Under the pieces are notes generated by a model. That model saw only the letters and a list, made by a program, of their open reading frames with translations. It made no database searches and had not been told where the DNA came from. Made by a program: the position numbers and the translations under genes. This document shows, piece by piece, positions 27,482 to 38,509 of a DNA stretch of 64,000 nucleotides. The stretch is from Rhodospirillaceae bacterium (GTDB taxonomy: Bacteria; Pseudomonadota; Alphaproteobacteria; UBA8366), in assembly GCA_002724395.1 (NCBI GenBank), contig PBOR01000030.1, forward strand, positions 65,043 through 129,042, given 5' to 3'. The number at the start of each line of letters is the position of its first letter. The first letter of the stretch is position 1.

Positions 27482-29254
27482 ATGGCGTCACGGAAACGCA
27501 TGGGCGGTGCTGAAATCGTAATCAAGGCTTTGGTTGATCAAGGTGTCGAAGTGGTGTTTGGGTATCCGGGGGGTGCTGTTCTACCGATTTATGACGCCAT
27601 TTTTCAGCAAAACCGGATTCGCCACGTTTTGGTACGCCATGAGCAAGGCGCCGTCCATATGGCGGAAGGCTATGCGCGCTCTACTGGTAAAGTTGGTGTG
27701 GTACTCGTGACTTCTGGTCCCGGTGCGACGAATGCAATCACGGGGCTTACCGATGCGTTGATGGATTCGATTCCCGTTGTGTGTCTGACCGGTCAAGTGC
27801 CAACTCATTTGATCGGAAATGACGCCTTTCAGGAATGCGACACGACCGGGATTACGCGCCCGTGTACGAAGCATAATTATCTGGTTAAGGAGACTGACGC
27901 ATTAGCACGGACCATTCATGAGGCTTTTTATGTGGCGAGCCATGGCAGGCCCGGCCCCGTCGTGGTGGACCTGCCAAAAGATATTCAATTTGCGGATTGT
28001 CCCTACACGGATCCTAAATTAGTTAAGCCAGCGACCTATCGTCCGGCGATGAAAGGGAATATGGACAATATTGCTGAAGCAATCGAACTTATTGCCAAGG
28101 CTGAACGTCCAATTTTCTACGGCGGGGGGGGGATTATTAATTCCGGGCCAGCAGCTTGTAAAAAATTTACTAATTTTGTCCGTACCACGGGCTACCCTTG
28201 TACTTTAACGCTTATGGGCTTAGGAGCTTACCCAGCCTCCGATAAGCAATTTCTCGGCATGCTCGGAATGCATGGCACGTATGAGGCAAATCTTGCTATG
28301 CATCAATGTGACGTAATGGTAGCCATTGGGTCACGGTTTGATGATCGAATTACAGGACGGCTTGATGCGTTCGCGCCTGGGGCCAAAATCATTCATGTTG
28401 ATGTGGACCCTTCGTCGATCAATAAAAACGTCAAAGCAGATATACCCATAATTGGCGATGTCGGGCACGTCATGAGTCAGTTTGCTAATGCCTGGAAAAA
28501 ACGAATTAAACGTCGACGTAATGGTAAGGCTATTGATGCTTGGTGGAAACAAATTGACCGGTGGCGTGCGCGTAATTGTTTGGCCTATAAAAAAGACGAC
28601 AATGTCATTAAACCACAATACGCACTTGAGCGTTTGCAGGCTCTGACTGCAGATCGCGATACTTTCATAACTACGGAGGTTGGCCAGCATCAAATGTGGG
28701 CGGCGCAATTTCTGAAGTTTGATAAACCCAACCATTGGATGACGTCCGGTGGCCTTGGAACTATGGGCTATGGGTTTCCAGCAGCACTCGGTGTACAGAT
28801 GGGCCATCCGAATAAGCTGGTGGTCGATGTTGCTGGGGAAGCTTCATTTATGATGAATATTCAGGAAATTTCGACTGCGGTGCAGCATCACTTGCCGGTC
28901 AAAGTGTTTATTTTGAACAATCAGTATCTCGGCATGGTACGCCAATGGCAGGAATTATTGCATGGTGGTCGCTATTCTGAGAGTTATGCGGAGGCACTGC
29001 CTGATTTTGTCAAGCTTGCTGAATGTTTTGGTGCGGTTGGTTTGCAGGCGACCAAGCCGTCGGAAGTTGATGACGTTATAAAAGAGATGATACTAACCGA
29101 TAACATGGTTATCGTTGATGTTCGTGTTGATCAAAAGGAAAATTGTTATCCAATGATTCCGTCCGGCTCACCTCATAATGAAATGATTTTGAGCTCTGAA
29201 GCAAAAGCGGTAAGCAGCGGCGGCATCTCGGAAAAAGGCAAGGTATTGGTTTAG
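27482..29254 (+). CDS. ilvB: Acetolactate synthase, large (catalytic) subunit
   Basis: First enzyme of branched-chain amino acid synthesis; a ThDP-dependent enzyme that condenses pyruvate with pyruvate or 2-oxobutyrate. From the ATG at 27482 (GGAG six bases upstream) it has 590 residues. Glu54 in VRHEQGAVHMAEG is the residue that activates ThDP. The pyrimidine-side and FAD domains follow (GVVLVTSGPGATN; GSRFDDRITG). The Mg/ThDP motif reads GEAS with Glu453, followed by FILNN, where most enzymes have Asp at the second position. It is followed by the regulatory subunit after 11 bases. Confidence 0.95.
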   Translation: MASRKRMGGAEIVIKALVDQGVEVVFGYPGGAVLPIYDAIFQQNRIRHVLVRHEQGAVHMAEGYARSTGKVGVVLVTSGPGATNAITGLTDALMDSIPVVCLTGQVPTHLIGNDAFQECDTTGITRPCTKHNYLVKETDALARTIHEAFYVASHGRPGPVVVDLPKDIQFADCPYTDPKLVKPATYRPAMKGNMDNIAEAIELIAKAERPIFYGGGGIINSGPAACKKFTNFVRTTGYPCTLTLMGLGAYPASDKQFLGMLGMHGTYEANLAMHQCDVMVAIGSRFDDRITGRLDAFAPGAKIIHVDVDPSSINKNVKADIPIIGDVGHVMSQFANAWKKRIKRRRNGKAIDAWWKQIDRWRARNCLAYKKDDNVIKPQYALERLQALTADRDTFITTEVGQHQMWAAQFLKFDKPNHWMTSGGLGTMGYGFPAALGVQMGHPNKLVVDVAGEASFMMNIQEISTAVQHHLPVKVFILNNQYLGMVRQWQELLHGGRYSESYAEALPDFVKLAECFGAVGLQATKPSEVDDVIKEMILTDNMVIVDVRVDQKENCYPMIPSGSPHNEMILSSEAKAVSSGGISEKGKVLV

Positions 29255-29265
29255 GAATCAACACA

Positions 29266-29847
29266 ATGGCTAAAAAAAAGGCTTCAAAGGCAAAAAAGTT
29301 AATGACAACGGCACAACCCGGATCGGCTTATTTCTTAGTAGACCCGGATAAGCGGATTGAGCGCCATACTATGGCGGTTATGGTGGTTAATGAACCAGGT
29401 GTGTTGGCGCGTGTTATTGGTTTGTTTTCGGGCCGTGGTTATAACATTGAAAGCCTAACAGTTGCGGCAGTTACCGAAGATGATGGCATGTCATTGATCA
29501 CAATTGTGACCTCCGGCACACCTATGATTATTGAGCAAATTCGCAATCAGCTCGATCGTTTGATTCCTGTGGAATCCGTCAAGGATTTAACTTTGGAGGG
29601 GCCTCATGTAGAGCGCGAGTTAGCAATGGTTAAGGTGGTGACAAAGGCAAAATCGCAGGAACGAGCAGAGATCCTTCGTTTGGCGGAAATATTTGGTGCC
29701 ATTGTGGTTGATACAACAACGAGGTCTTTCGTCTTCGCGATGACCGGATTGCCCGGCAAGGTCGACTCCTTTATTGGGCTGATGCGGGAACTCGGTAAAA
29801 CGGAAATTGCTAGAAGTGGTGTCGTTGCAATTGCCCGAGGCGCGTGA
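29266..29847 (+). CDS. ilvN: Acetolactate synthase, small (regulatory) subunit
   Basis: A 193-residue regulatory subunit that confers valine feedback inhibition on IlvB. A Lys-rich N-terminal lead (residues 2-12) precedes the ACT domain at about 34-105 (MVVNEPGVLARVIGLFSGRGYN). A C-terminal ALS_ss domain follows at about 115-190, including ERAEILRLAEIFGAIVVD. The order ilvB-ilvN-ilvC is the usual alphaproteobacterial arrangement (often called ilvI-ilvH). The gap before ilvC is 68 bases. Confidence 0.94.
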   Translation: MAKKKASKAKKLMTTAQPGSAYFLVDPDKRIERHTMAVMVVNEPGVLARVIGLFSGRGYNIESLTVAAVTEDDGMSLITIVTSGTPMIIEQIRNQLDRLIPVESVKDLTLEGPHVERELAMVKVVTKAKSQERAEILRLAEIFGAIVVDTTTRSFVFAMTGLPGKVDSFIGLMRELGKTEIARSGVVAIARGA

Positions 29848-29900
29848 GCCCTCTAAAAGATGCCATTCTTTTTATGGACAAGTAACGCAAGAGATATTGA

Positions 29901-30935
<1,035 letters not shown>

Positions 30936-31087
30936 TAATTTCTCATTGAGCTTCAGGAAAATACTGCAAAAAAGAATTGCATAGCACACCTTTCGTAATG
31001 GGCACTCCTGAACTATATTCAAAGAGAAATCTGATAACTAGCGTTCGTCAGTCTTGGCTTGCGCACAGAATATGACGGTCTGGTGAA
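30936..31087. other. Intergenic region between ilvC and the leuA leader frame
   Basis: About 150 bases. It should contain the leuA promoter. I find a TATATT (31015-31020) that could be a -10 element but no convincing -35 at the right distance. No terminator with a T-tract for ilvC is visible. Confidence 0.3.
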
Positions 31088-31213
31088 ATGAACGTTCATA
31101 TGAAACTGAACTCACTACGAATTGCGCGAAAGCATTTTCGTATGCAATTCCAGTGTTGCGTCTGCGTAGTCCTGCTTATTGGAGGTGGTCTAGGTCGACT
31201 TATACGCCCCTGA
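31088..31213 (+). CDS. Putative leader peptide for leuA attenuation
   Basis: A 41-codon frame (or 37 codons from the second ATG at 31100) in the long leader before leuA. Its C-terminal half contains VCVVLLIGGGLGRLI, with nine Val, Leu or Ile residues within 15 positions. The stop codon TGA lies inside the 5' arm of a terminator-like hairpin. This layout is that of ribosome-mediated attenuation in branched-chain amino acid operons: stalling at scarce Leu/Ile/Val codons would prevent the terminator from forming. No strong ribosome binding site is visible. The codon run and the hairpin placement are the evidence; no homologue is known to me. Confidence 0.6.
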   Translation: MNVHMKLNSLRIARKHFRMQFQCCVCVVLLIGGGLGRLIRP

Positions 31214-31253
31214 CACTTTTTGTCCCTGCAAGGGAGAGGTGATCAGGGGTTTT
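31207..31253 (+). terminator. Attenuator hairpin before leuA
   Basis: The arms CCCCTGA (31207-31213) and TCAGGGG (31243-31249) pair perfectly and are followed by TTTT. Inside, CAC pairs with GTG beyond a bulged A, and CCCT-GCA-AGGG makes an inner helix. The 5' arm overlaps the leader-peptide stop codon. The T-tract is short, which weakens the call as an intrinsic terminator, but its position suits an attenuator. Confidence 0.55.
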
Positions 31254-31298
31254 CGGCTATGAACCGCTTAAGCGACAAGTAAGTAAAGGATTAGAACC

Positions 31299-32861
31299 AT
31301 GACGAAAGATCAGAGTGCGGCAGCATCCGAGCGTATTATCATTTTTGACACCACAATGCGCGATGGCGAGCAGTCACCGGGCTGCTCCATGAATTTGGAA
31401 GAAAAATTACGCATTGCCGAATATCTCGATGAGATGGGGGTAGATGTCATGGAAGCTGGTTTTCCGATAGCTTCTAATGGTGATTTTGAAGCGGTTACGG
31501 AAGTTTCCAAGATCGTCAAGAACGCTAAGGTGGCAGGATTATCACGATCTGGTTATAAGGATATTGACCGAGCCTGGGAGGCTCTCCGGCACGCCCAGCA
31601 GCCCCGAATCCATACCTTTATCTCCACAAGTCCGCTCCATATGAAACATAAGCTGCAAATGTCGCCGGAAGCAGTCCATGAAGCAGTTGTTGATTCGATT
31701 TCTCATGCGCGTAATCTCTGTGAGGATGTGGAATGGAGCCCGGAAGACGGAACGCGGACGGAGAGGGACTTCCTTTGTAAGTGTGTTGAGTCCGCTATCA
31801 AGGCTGGTGCTGCCACAATCAATATTCCTGATACGGTTGGCTACACCATTCCTGATGAATTTGCCGATATTATAGGTATGTTGCGCGATCGAGTTCCGAA
31901 TATTGATAAAGCGGTGATTTCTGTCCATTGCCATAATGATCTCGGTTTAGCTGTAGCTAATACGTTGGCTGCTATTAAGGCCGGTGCACGACAGGCAGAG
32001 TGCACGATTAACGGCATTGGTGAGCGAGCCGGCAATGCGTCGTTGGAAGAAATCGTAATGGGCCTGAGAGTGCGTCACGATTTAATGCCTTATGAGAATG
32101 GCATTGTGACTGAAAAAATTATCGGGGCCAGCCGTTTATTATCGTCAGTAACCGGGTTTGCAGTCCAACCTAACAAGGCGATCGTTGGGGCTAATGCGTT
32201 CGCTCATGAAGCAGGTATTCACCAAGATGGTGTGCTGAAACATGCGGGTACCTACGAAATTATGACCCCTGAGTCGGTTGGTTTGCTGCAATCCTCTCTT
32301 GTGTTGGGTAAGCATTCTGGTCGTCATGCTTTCCGAGATAAGTTAGAGCAATTGGGCTTTGAGCTGGGCGATAATGCCGTTCAGGAGGCATTTGTGCGGT
32401 TTAAGGCGTTGGCGGATAAAAAGAAGGACGTCTATGACGAAGACATTATTGCCCTCGTCGAAGATGAAATAACGCAAGCTTCGGAAGCGATAAAATTTGT
32501 ATCGCTTGGTATTATTGCAGGTTCAAAAGGGCCACAACAAGCAGATTTGGAACTGGAGATCGATGGTAAGGTCCGAGCTATTCAGGCGACGGGTGATGGG
32601 CCCGTAGATGCGACTTTCAACGCTATTAGCGCGCTGATGTCTCATACGGCGAAATTGCAGCTTTATCAGGTGCATGCTGTTACAGAGGGTACTGATGCGC
32701 AGGCACAAGTCACTGTTCGGTTAGAAGAAGATGGTAAGTCGGTGAATGGACAGGGGGCTGATACAGATACCTTGGTTGCATCGGCAAAGGCCTATATACA
32801 TGCATTGAATAAGTTGATTGTTAAGCGGGCTAAAACTGCGCCAGAGGCACTTAGCGCATAA
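31299..32861 (+). CDS. leuA: 2-isopropylmalate synthase
   Basis: Condenses 2-oxoisovalerate with acetyl-CoA, the committed step of leucine synthesis. The 520-residue protein has the catalytic TIM barrel ([17 protein letters not shown] at the N-terminus, metal-site HCHNDLG near residue 207, and [12 protein letters not shown]). A linker and the C-terminal leucine-sensing regulatory domain (about 395-510) follow. The start is preceded by AAAGGATTAGAACC. It is downstream of a leader region that suggests attenuation, in addition to the allosteric control expected of the full-length enzyme. Confidence 0.95.
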   Translation: MTKDQSAAASERIIIFDTTMRDGEQSPGCSMNLEEKLRIAEYLDEMGVDVMEAGFPIASNGDFEAVTEVSKIVKNAKVAGLSRSGYKDIDRAWEALRHAQQPRIHTFISTSPLHMKHKLQMSPEAVHEAVVDSISHARNLCEDVEWSPEDGTRTERDFLCKCVESAIKAGAATINIPDTVGYTIPDEFADIIGMLRDRVPNIDKAVISVHCHNDLGLAVANTLAAIKAGARQAECTINGIGERAGNASLEEIVMGLRVRHDLMPYENGIVTEKIIGASRLLSSVTGFAVQPNKAIVGANAFAHEAGIHQDGVLKHAGTYEIMTPESVGLLQSSLVLGKHSGRHAFRDKLEQLGFELGDNAVQEAFVRFKALADKKKDVYDEDIIALVEDEITQASEAIKFVSLGIIAGSKGPQQADLELEIDGKVRAIQATGDGPVDATFNAISALMSHTAKLQLYQVHAVTEGTDAQAQVTVRLEEDGKSVNGQGADTDTLVASAKAYIHALNKLIVKRAKTAPEALSA

Positions 32862-32938
32862 AATATGCGCGAGGATGTAAAAAAAGTTTTTTAAAGGTGC
32901 GCAGCGGCGTAAAAAGACACTCGGAGGAACAAGTTTAA

Positions 32939-33982
<1,044 letters not shown>

Positions 33983-34037
33983 TAGCCAATTGGTATGGCT
34001 CTGTTTGTCTGGTGGTCGGAACAAAGGGGATTTAGGG

Positions 34038-34943
34038 TTGAAACCGAATAGGAGCAGCGTCCTTCGTTTAGCCGCACCAGTGCGGAATTTCACTCAGAAA
34101 TTTTCTTATTTGTTCCTTTTGTTTGGTGCGCTCGCAATCATATTGCTAGGCCGAGCAGATCCTCAGATTTTTGAACGCACTAGGATGGCGGTTACTGACA
34201 TCGTAGGTCCAATACTTGATGCTGCCTCTCGTCCACTAGCATCCGCTTCTGATGCTATTAGCGAGTTACAACACCTATCACAATTGCGGGAAGATAATGC
34301 CACTCTTCGTCTTGAAAATAGAAGGCTAATTCAATGGCAAACAGCGGCACGGTCTCTCATTGTGGAAAATGAGGAGCTGCGCCGCTTGTTGAGCTTTGTG
34401 CCCGACGATGTGGCCAAGTCCGTAACTGCTCGGGTTATCGGGGAGTCGGGCGGTACGTTTGTGCGCAATATTTTGATCAATGCGGGACGACTGGCCGGTG
34501 TTGCTAAGGGGCAAGCGGCAATAGTCAGTACTGGGTTAGTAGGGCGTGTCCAGGAAGTGGGAGAGAGGTCCGCGCGAATTTTGTTGATCACGGATCTCAA
34601 TAGCCGCATTCCAGTGCTAGTTGAATCTACCCGACAGCGTGCGGTGTTGGCCGGTGATAACTCGGATCGGCCGCGTTTGTTGCATTTGCCCGGTAATGAG
34701 GTGGTAGAAAAAGGGGAACGGATCGTGACATCTGGGCATGGTGGTGTGTTTCCGCCAGGATTACCAATTGGTGTCGTTGCTCGGTCAAGTAAGGTGGATG
34801 CTATTGTGCAGCCTTTCATTCAAGGTGAAAAAGTGGAATTTATCCGTTTGATGGATTTTGGCTTGATAGGCGTTTTGAGCGATTTGGAATGGCGGACTAA
34901 AGCAGGTTGGCCAGAACGGCATGACAAGCCTACGAAACAATGA
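34038..34943 (+). CDS. mreC: Rod shape-determining protein MreC
   Basis: Periplasmic scaffold of the elongasome. I chose a TTG start at 34038 because AAGGGGA lies 7 bases before it. Another in-frame TTG at 33990 would add 16 residues with no ribosome binding site. The protein then has 301 residues, with a membrane helix at about 20-37 (FLLFGALAIILLG), a coiled coil around 70-105 (LREDNATLRLENRRL), and the beta-barrel domain with RVIGESGGTFVRNILINAG and GHGGVFPPGLPIGVV. The last 4 bases overlap mreD. Confidence 0.92.
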   Translation: MKPNRSSVLRLAAPVRNFTQKFSYLFLLFGALAIILLGRADPQIFERTRMAVTDIVGPILDAASRPLASASDAISELQHLSQLREDNATLRLENRRLIQWQTAARSLIVENEELRRLLSFVPDDVAKSVTARVIGESGGTFVRNILINAGRLAGVAKGQAAIVSTGLVGRVQEVGERSARILLITDLNSRIPVLVESTRQRAVLAGDNSDRPRLLHLPGNEVVEKGERIVTSGHGGVFPPGLPIGVVARSSKVDAIVQPFIQGEKVEFIRLMDFGLIGVLSDLEWRTKAGWPERHDKPTKQ

Positions 34944-35461
34944 TTGATCGAAACAGTAGTTGGTATTGGCTGGACTACGTGGCACGGTATGCTGCACCAT
35001 TATTGATTACGATAGGCCTAGTCCTGGTCTCACAAGTTCCTCTTCGATTACCTGGTATTGCGCCGGTCACGATAGGCTTTAGCCTAATTGCGGTTTTTTA
35101 TTGGGCGCTTCATCAGCATGATATGCTGCCGGCGGTAGCCGTTTTCTTTATTGGTTTATTACAAGATATGCTTGTCGGTACACCTATTGGCCTAAGTGCG
35201 TTCTCTCTCCTTTTTGCTTATGGGGTTGTTATTTCTCAGCGGCGTTTTTTCTATCGAAAGTCCTTTCTCGTGGTTTGGTTAGGGTTTTCAATAACAGCGA
35301 TTTTGTTCGGGGTTTTGCGCTGGGGATTGGTATCTTTCATTGAAGGACGAGTCGTCCTGTTGGGGCCAACCATAATTGAATTTTTCCTTACCGTTACTTT
35401 TTATCCTATATTCGGATATATCTTCGTATTAGTTCATCGGTCTTTGCTGCGCGAGGCCTAG
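34940..35461 (+). CDS. mreD: Rod shape-determining protein MreD
   Basis: A 173-residue inner-membrane protein with about five hydrophobic helices. It shows low sequence conservation typical of MreD, but its position between mreC and mrdA, its size and its PVTIGFSLIAVFYWALHQ segment make the call firm. It starts with an ATG overlapping the mreC stop (ATGA) and ends directly against mrdA, so translation of the cluster is coupled. Confidence 0.88.
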   Translation: MIDRNSSWYWLDYVARYAAPLLITIGLVLVSQVPLRLPGIAPVTIGFSLIAVFYWALHQHDMLPAVAVFFIGLLQDMLVGTPIGLSAFSLLFAYGVVISQRRFFYRKSFLVVWLGFSITAILFGVLRWGLVSFIEGRVVLLGPTIIEFFLTVTFYPIFGYIFVLVHRSLLREA

Positions 35462-37327
35462 ATGAAACAAGAGCAAACACAGGATAAGGTTTTTAATCGC
35501 CGCGCTGCAATATTGGCGGCGGGACAACTGACCGTGTTTTTAGGCCTCAGCGCACGCATGTATTACTTACAAGTAATCGAAGCCAACCGCTATCGGGTAT
35601 TGGCCGAAGAAAACCGTATTAGTCTTCGTTTGTTGCCACCACCACGGGGCGAAATTATTGATCGAAAAGATCGACCGTTGGCAGTTAATGTTCAAATCTA
35701 CCGTTTGGTTATTGTCCCTGAGCAGGCTAAGAACGTTGGTGAAATGCTGACTCGGTTATCGCAATTGGTTGAGGTCAGCGCTGATGACCGCCGTAGGGTA
35801 CGTCGTGAAGCTAAACGTCGCCGTGCCTTTGTGCCCATTACTGTTCGAGAAAACTTATCCTGGGAAGAAGTGAGTCGTATCGAAGTCAATGCACCGGATC
35901 TACCGGGCATTACAATCGATGTTGCACAAAGCCGCTATTATCCCTTTGGGTATGTATCCGCTCATATATTGGGTTATGTGGCTGCTGTATCGGAAAAAGA
36001 GTTGTCCGGTGATCCTGTCTTGGAATTACCAGGTTTCCGGATTGGCAAGAATGGAATAGAACGGCGTTATGATCTTGAGCTTCGTGGTCGTGCTGGTAAT
36101 ACGGAAGTGGAAGTAAATGCACTGGGCCGGGTAATTCGTGAAATCGCCCGCAAAGATGGCCAGCCTGGCCGTGGAATTTCTCTGACTGTCGATATAGACC
36201 TTCAAAAGTTTATTACGAAACGTGTCTCCCTAGAGCGTCGCGCTTCGGTTGTAGTCATGGATACGCATAACGGCGATGTTTTAGGAATGGTCTCGAGACC
36301 GGGATTTGACCCGAATGCCTTTAACAGTGGCATGACGGTTGGCGAATGGAAAAAGCTTGCTAGTAATCCTGACCGACCTCTTACAAACAAAGCGATCGCT
36401 GGGCAGTATGCGCCGGGGTCAGTTTTCAAAATTATTGTGGCAATGGCAGCGCTTGAGAGCGGCATTAGGCCTAACATATCGGCTGAGTGTGAAGGTGTCT
36501 TAGAGTTTGGCGATGAATTATTTCACTGTTGGCGGAAAGACGGGCATGGGAATGTAGACCTCGTCGATGCTATTAGAGAATCTTGTGACGTTTATTTTTA
36601 TGAGTTGGCACAAAAGCTCGGCATAAATAGTATTGCCAAAATGGCGGTGCGAATGGGATTCGGCGAAGTGCTAGACATAGAAATCCCTGGTGAGCGGCCG
36701 GGATTGATCCCTACAAAAAAATGGAAACGCAAAGTCCGCGGCGCCGCCTGGCTGGGTGGTGAAAGTTTGATAAACGCAATTGGCCAGGGTTATGTGTTGG
36801 CGACTCCGCTGCAAATGGCTGTAATGGTCGCCCGCGTGGTTAATGGCGGTTATGCGGTCGTTCCTCGCCTCACAAAAGGATTTGATGACGAACATGGTCC
36901 GATTCAGAGAGTGACGGATTTCCCATCCCTTGGAATATACCAACGGACACTAAAACTGGTGCAACAAGCGATGGATGAAGTTGTGAATAATCCAAGCGGA
37001 GGAACCGCATATCGCGCACGTATTATCGAACCTGCTTGGCAAATGGGCGGTAAAACCGGGACATCTCAGGTGCGTCGAATAACGCTGCAAGAGCGTGAAA
37101 TGGGATTGAAGAAGAATGAAGAACGGCCCTGGAGAGAGCGGGATCATGCGCTTTTTGTTGGCTACGCGCCTATATCATCACCTCGCTATGCTTGCGCTGT
37201 TGTCGTTGAACATGGTGGCAGCGGTGCAAAGGCGGCTGCGCCGATTGCACGCGACGTCTTGCGTGAGGCTCAGCGATTAGACTCGGCTGCCACGCGGTTA
37301 AAGAAAGTCGCACAAAATGAGAAATAA
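35462..37327 (+). CDS. mrdA: Penicillin-binding protein 2 (elongasome transpeptidase)
   Basis: The DD-transpeptidase that cross-links peptidoglycan during side-wall growth. The 621-residue protein has a membrane anchor near residues 12-32, the pedestal domain with PPPRGEIIDRKDRPLAVN (about 58-75), and the transpeptidase domain. The active-site Ser is 320 in PGSVFK. The second motif is in RESCDVYFYEL and the KTG motif has Lys531 (GGKTGTSQV). It begins directly after the mreD stop. Its glycosyltransferase partner RodA follows after 6 bases. Confidence 0.96.
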   Translation: MKQEQTQDKVFNRRAAILAAGQLTVFLGLSARMYYLQVIEANRYRVLAEENRISLRLLPPPRGEIIDRKDRPLAVNVQIYRLVIVPEQAKNVGEMLTRLSQLVEVSADDRRRVRREAKRRRAFVPITVRENLSWEEVSRIEVNAPDLPGITIDVAQSRYYPFGYVSAHILGYVAAVSEKELSGDPVLELPGFRIGKNGIERRYDLELRGRAGNTEVEVNALGRVIREIARKDGQPGRGISLTVDIDLQKFITKRVSLERRASVVVMDTHNGDVLGMVSRPGFDPNAFNSGMTVGEWKKLASNPDRPLTNKAIAGQYAPGSVFKIIVAMAALESGIRPNISAECEGVLEFGDELFHCWRKDGHGNVDLVDAIRESCDVYFYELAQKLGINSIAKMAVRMGFGEVLDIEIPGERPGLIPTKKWKRKVRGAAWLGGESLINAIGQGYVLATPLQMAVMVARVVNGGYAVVPRLTKGFDDEHGPIQRVTDFPSLGIYQRTLKLVQQAMDEVVNNPSGGTAYRARIIEPAWQMGGKTGTSQVRRITLQEREMGLKKNEERPWRERDHALFVGYAPISSPRYACAVVVEHGGSGAKAAAPIARDVLREAQRLDSAATRLKKVAQNEK

Positions 37328-37333
37328 AGTGCG

Positions 37334-38509
37334 ATGAAAAAATATAGTGGGCATAGTTCCATGAAACGCACTTCTCTTGGAAACCCGGAAATGCGTTTAG
37401 TTGAAAAACTGGGGCAGATAAATTGGACTATGGTGCTCCTCATTTTAGCCGTAGCTTTTATTGGCTTTGCAATGTTGTATTCTGCTGCCAAGGCTAGCTT
37501 TGATCCCTGGGCATCGCGCCAGATTCTAAGGTTTGTGATTGGGCTCTTTTTAATGTTTGCAATCGCTATCATGGATATTCGATTCTGGATGCGGCATGCG
37601 TATCTTTTCTATGGGACCGGCTTAGTCCTCCTAGTAGCAGTGGAAGTTGCTGGCTCCATTGGTATGGGCGCACAGCGTTGGCTTGATTTCGGTGTGCTCC
37701 GAATTCAGCCCTCCGAAATTATGAAAATAGCTATCATTATGGCTCTCGCGCGATATTTTCATACTTTAGCGATTGAGGATGTGGGGCGGCCTTTATACCT
37801 ATTAGTACCGCTGTTCATTACCCTTGCCCCTGTGGTGCTTGTGTTGCGGCAACCGGATCTTGGAACAGCGGTGATGATCGTACTAGGCGCAGGTGCTATG
37901 TTTTTTATCGCTGGCGTGCGTGTCTGGAAGTTTGTTGTAGTACTGGTCTTGGGTCTGGCTTCTGTGCCTGTGATTTGGAATTTTCTGCATTCCTATCAAC
38001 GTAATCGTATATTGACGTTTCTCAATCCGGAATCGGATCCTTTGGGAGCGGGTTATCATATTCTACAATCCAAGATTGCATTTGGTTCGGGAAGTGTTTT
38101 TGGGAAAGGCTTTATCAATGGCTCGCAGAGTCATTTGGAGTTTCTGCCAGAAAGACATACGGATTTCATCTTTACGATGCTTGCCGAAGAATTCGGTCTC
38201 GTAGGTGGCGTTATGGTACTTTTGCTTTATTCAGTTTTGCTGATGTACGGGCTCGCAATAGCGTTGCGGAGCCGTAATCAATTCGGGCGCCTTTTGGCTA
38301 TGGGGTTGACGACGAACCTCTTCCTCTATGTTTTTGCCAACGTTGCCATGGTGATGGGGGTAATTCCAGTGGTCGGAGTTCCACTACCATTAATTTCTTA
38401 TGGTGGTACCGCTATGTTTAGTGTTTTGGTTGGTTTCGGGCTGATTTTGAATGTGTATGTCCACAAGGACTTACGAATTGGACGGCATTGGTCTGAAAGT
38501 AGCGTCTAA
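37334..38509 (+). CDS. mrdB: Rod shape-determining protein RodA (SEDS glycosyltransferase)
   Basis: A polytopic SEDS-family peptidoglycan polymerase, partner of PBP2. It has 391 residues and about ten helices. Conserved SEDS features include the QRWLDFGVLRIQPSE segment, LRQPDLGTA, the loop with Asp in ERHTDFIFTMLAEEFGLVGG, and VPLPLISYGGTAM near the C-terminus. A later ATG at 37361 would also give a normal N-terminus. Its stop overlaps the start of the next gene in TAATG. Confidence 0.95.
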   Translation: MKKYSGHSSMKRTSLGNPEMRLVEKLGQINWTMVLLILAVAFIGFAMLYSAAKASFDPWASRQILRFVIGLFLMFAIAIMDIRFWMRHAYLFYGTGLVLLVAVEVAGSIGMGAQRWLDFGVLRIQPSEIMKIAIIMALARYFHTLAIEDVGRPLYLLVPLFITLAPVVLVLRQPDLGTAVMIVLGAGAMFFIAGVRVWKFVVVLVLGLASVPVIWNFLHSYQRNRILTFLNPESDPLGAGYHILQSKIAFGSGSVFGKGFINGSQSHLEFLPERHTDFIFTMLAEEFGLVGGVMVLLLYSVLLMYGLAIALRSRNQFGRLLAMGLTTNLFLYVFANVAMVMGVIPVVGVPLPLISYGGTAMFSVLVGFGLILNVYVHKDLRIGRHWSESSV

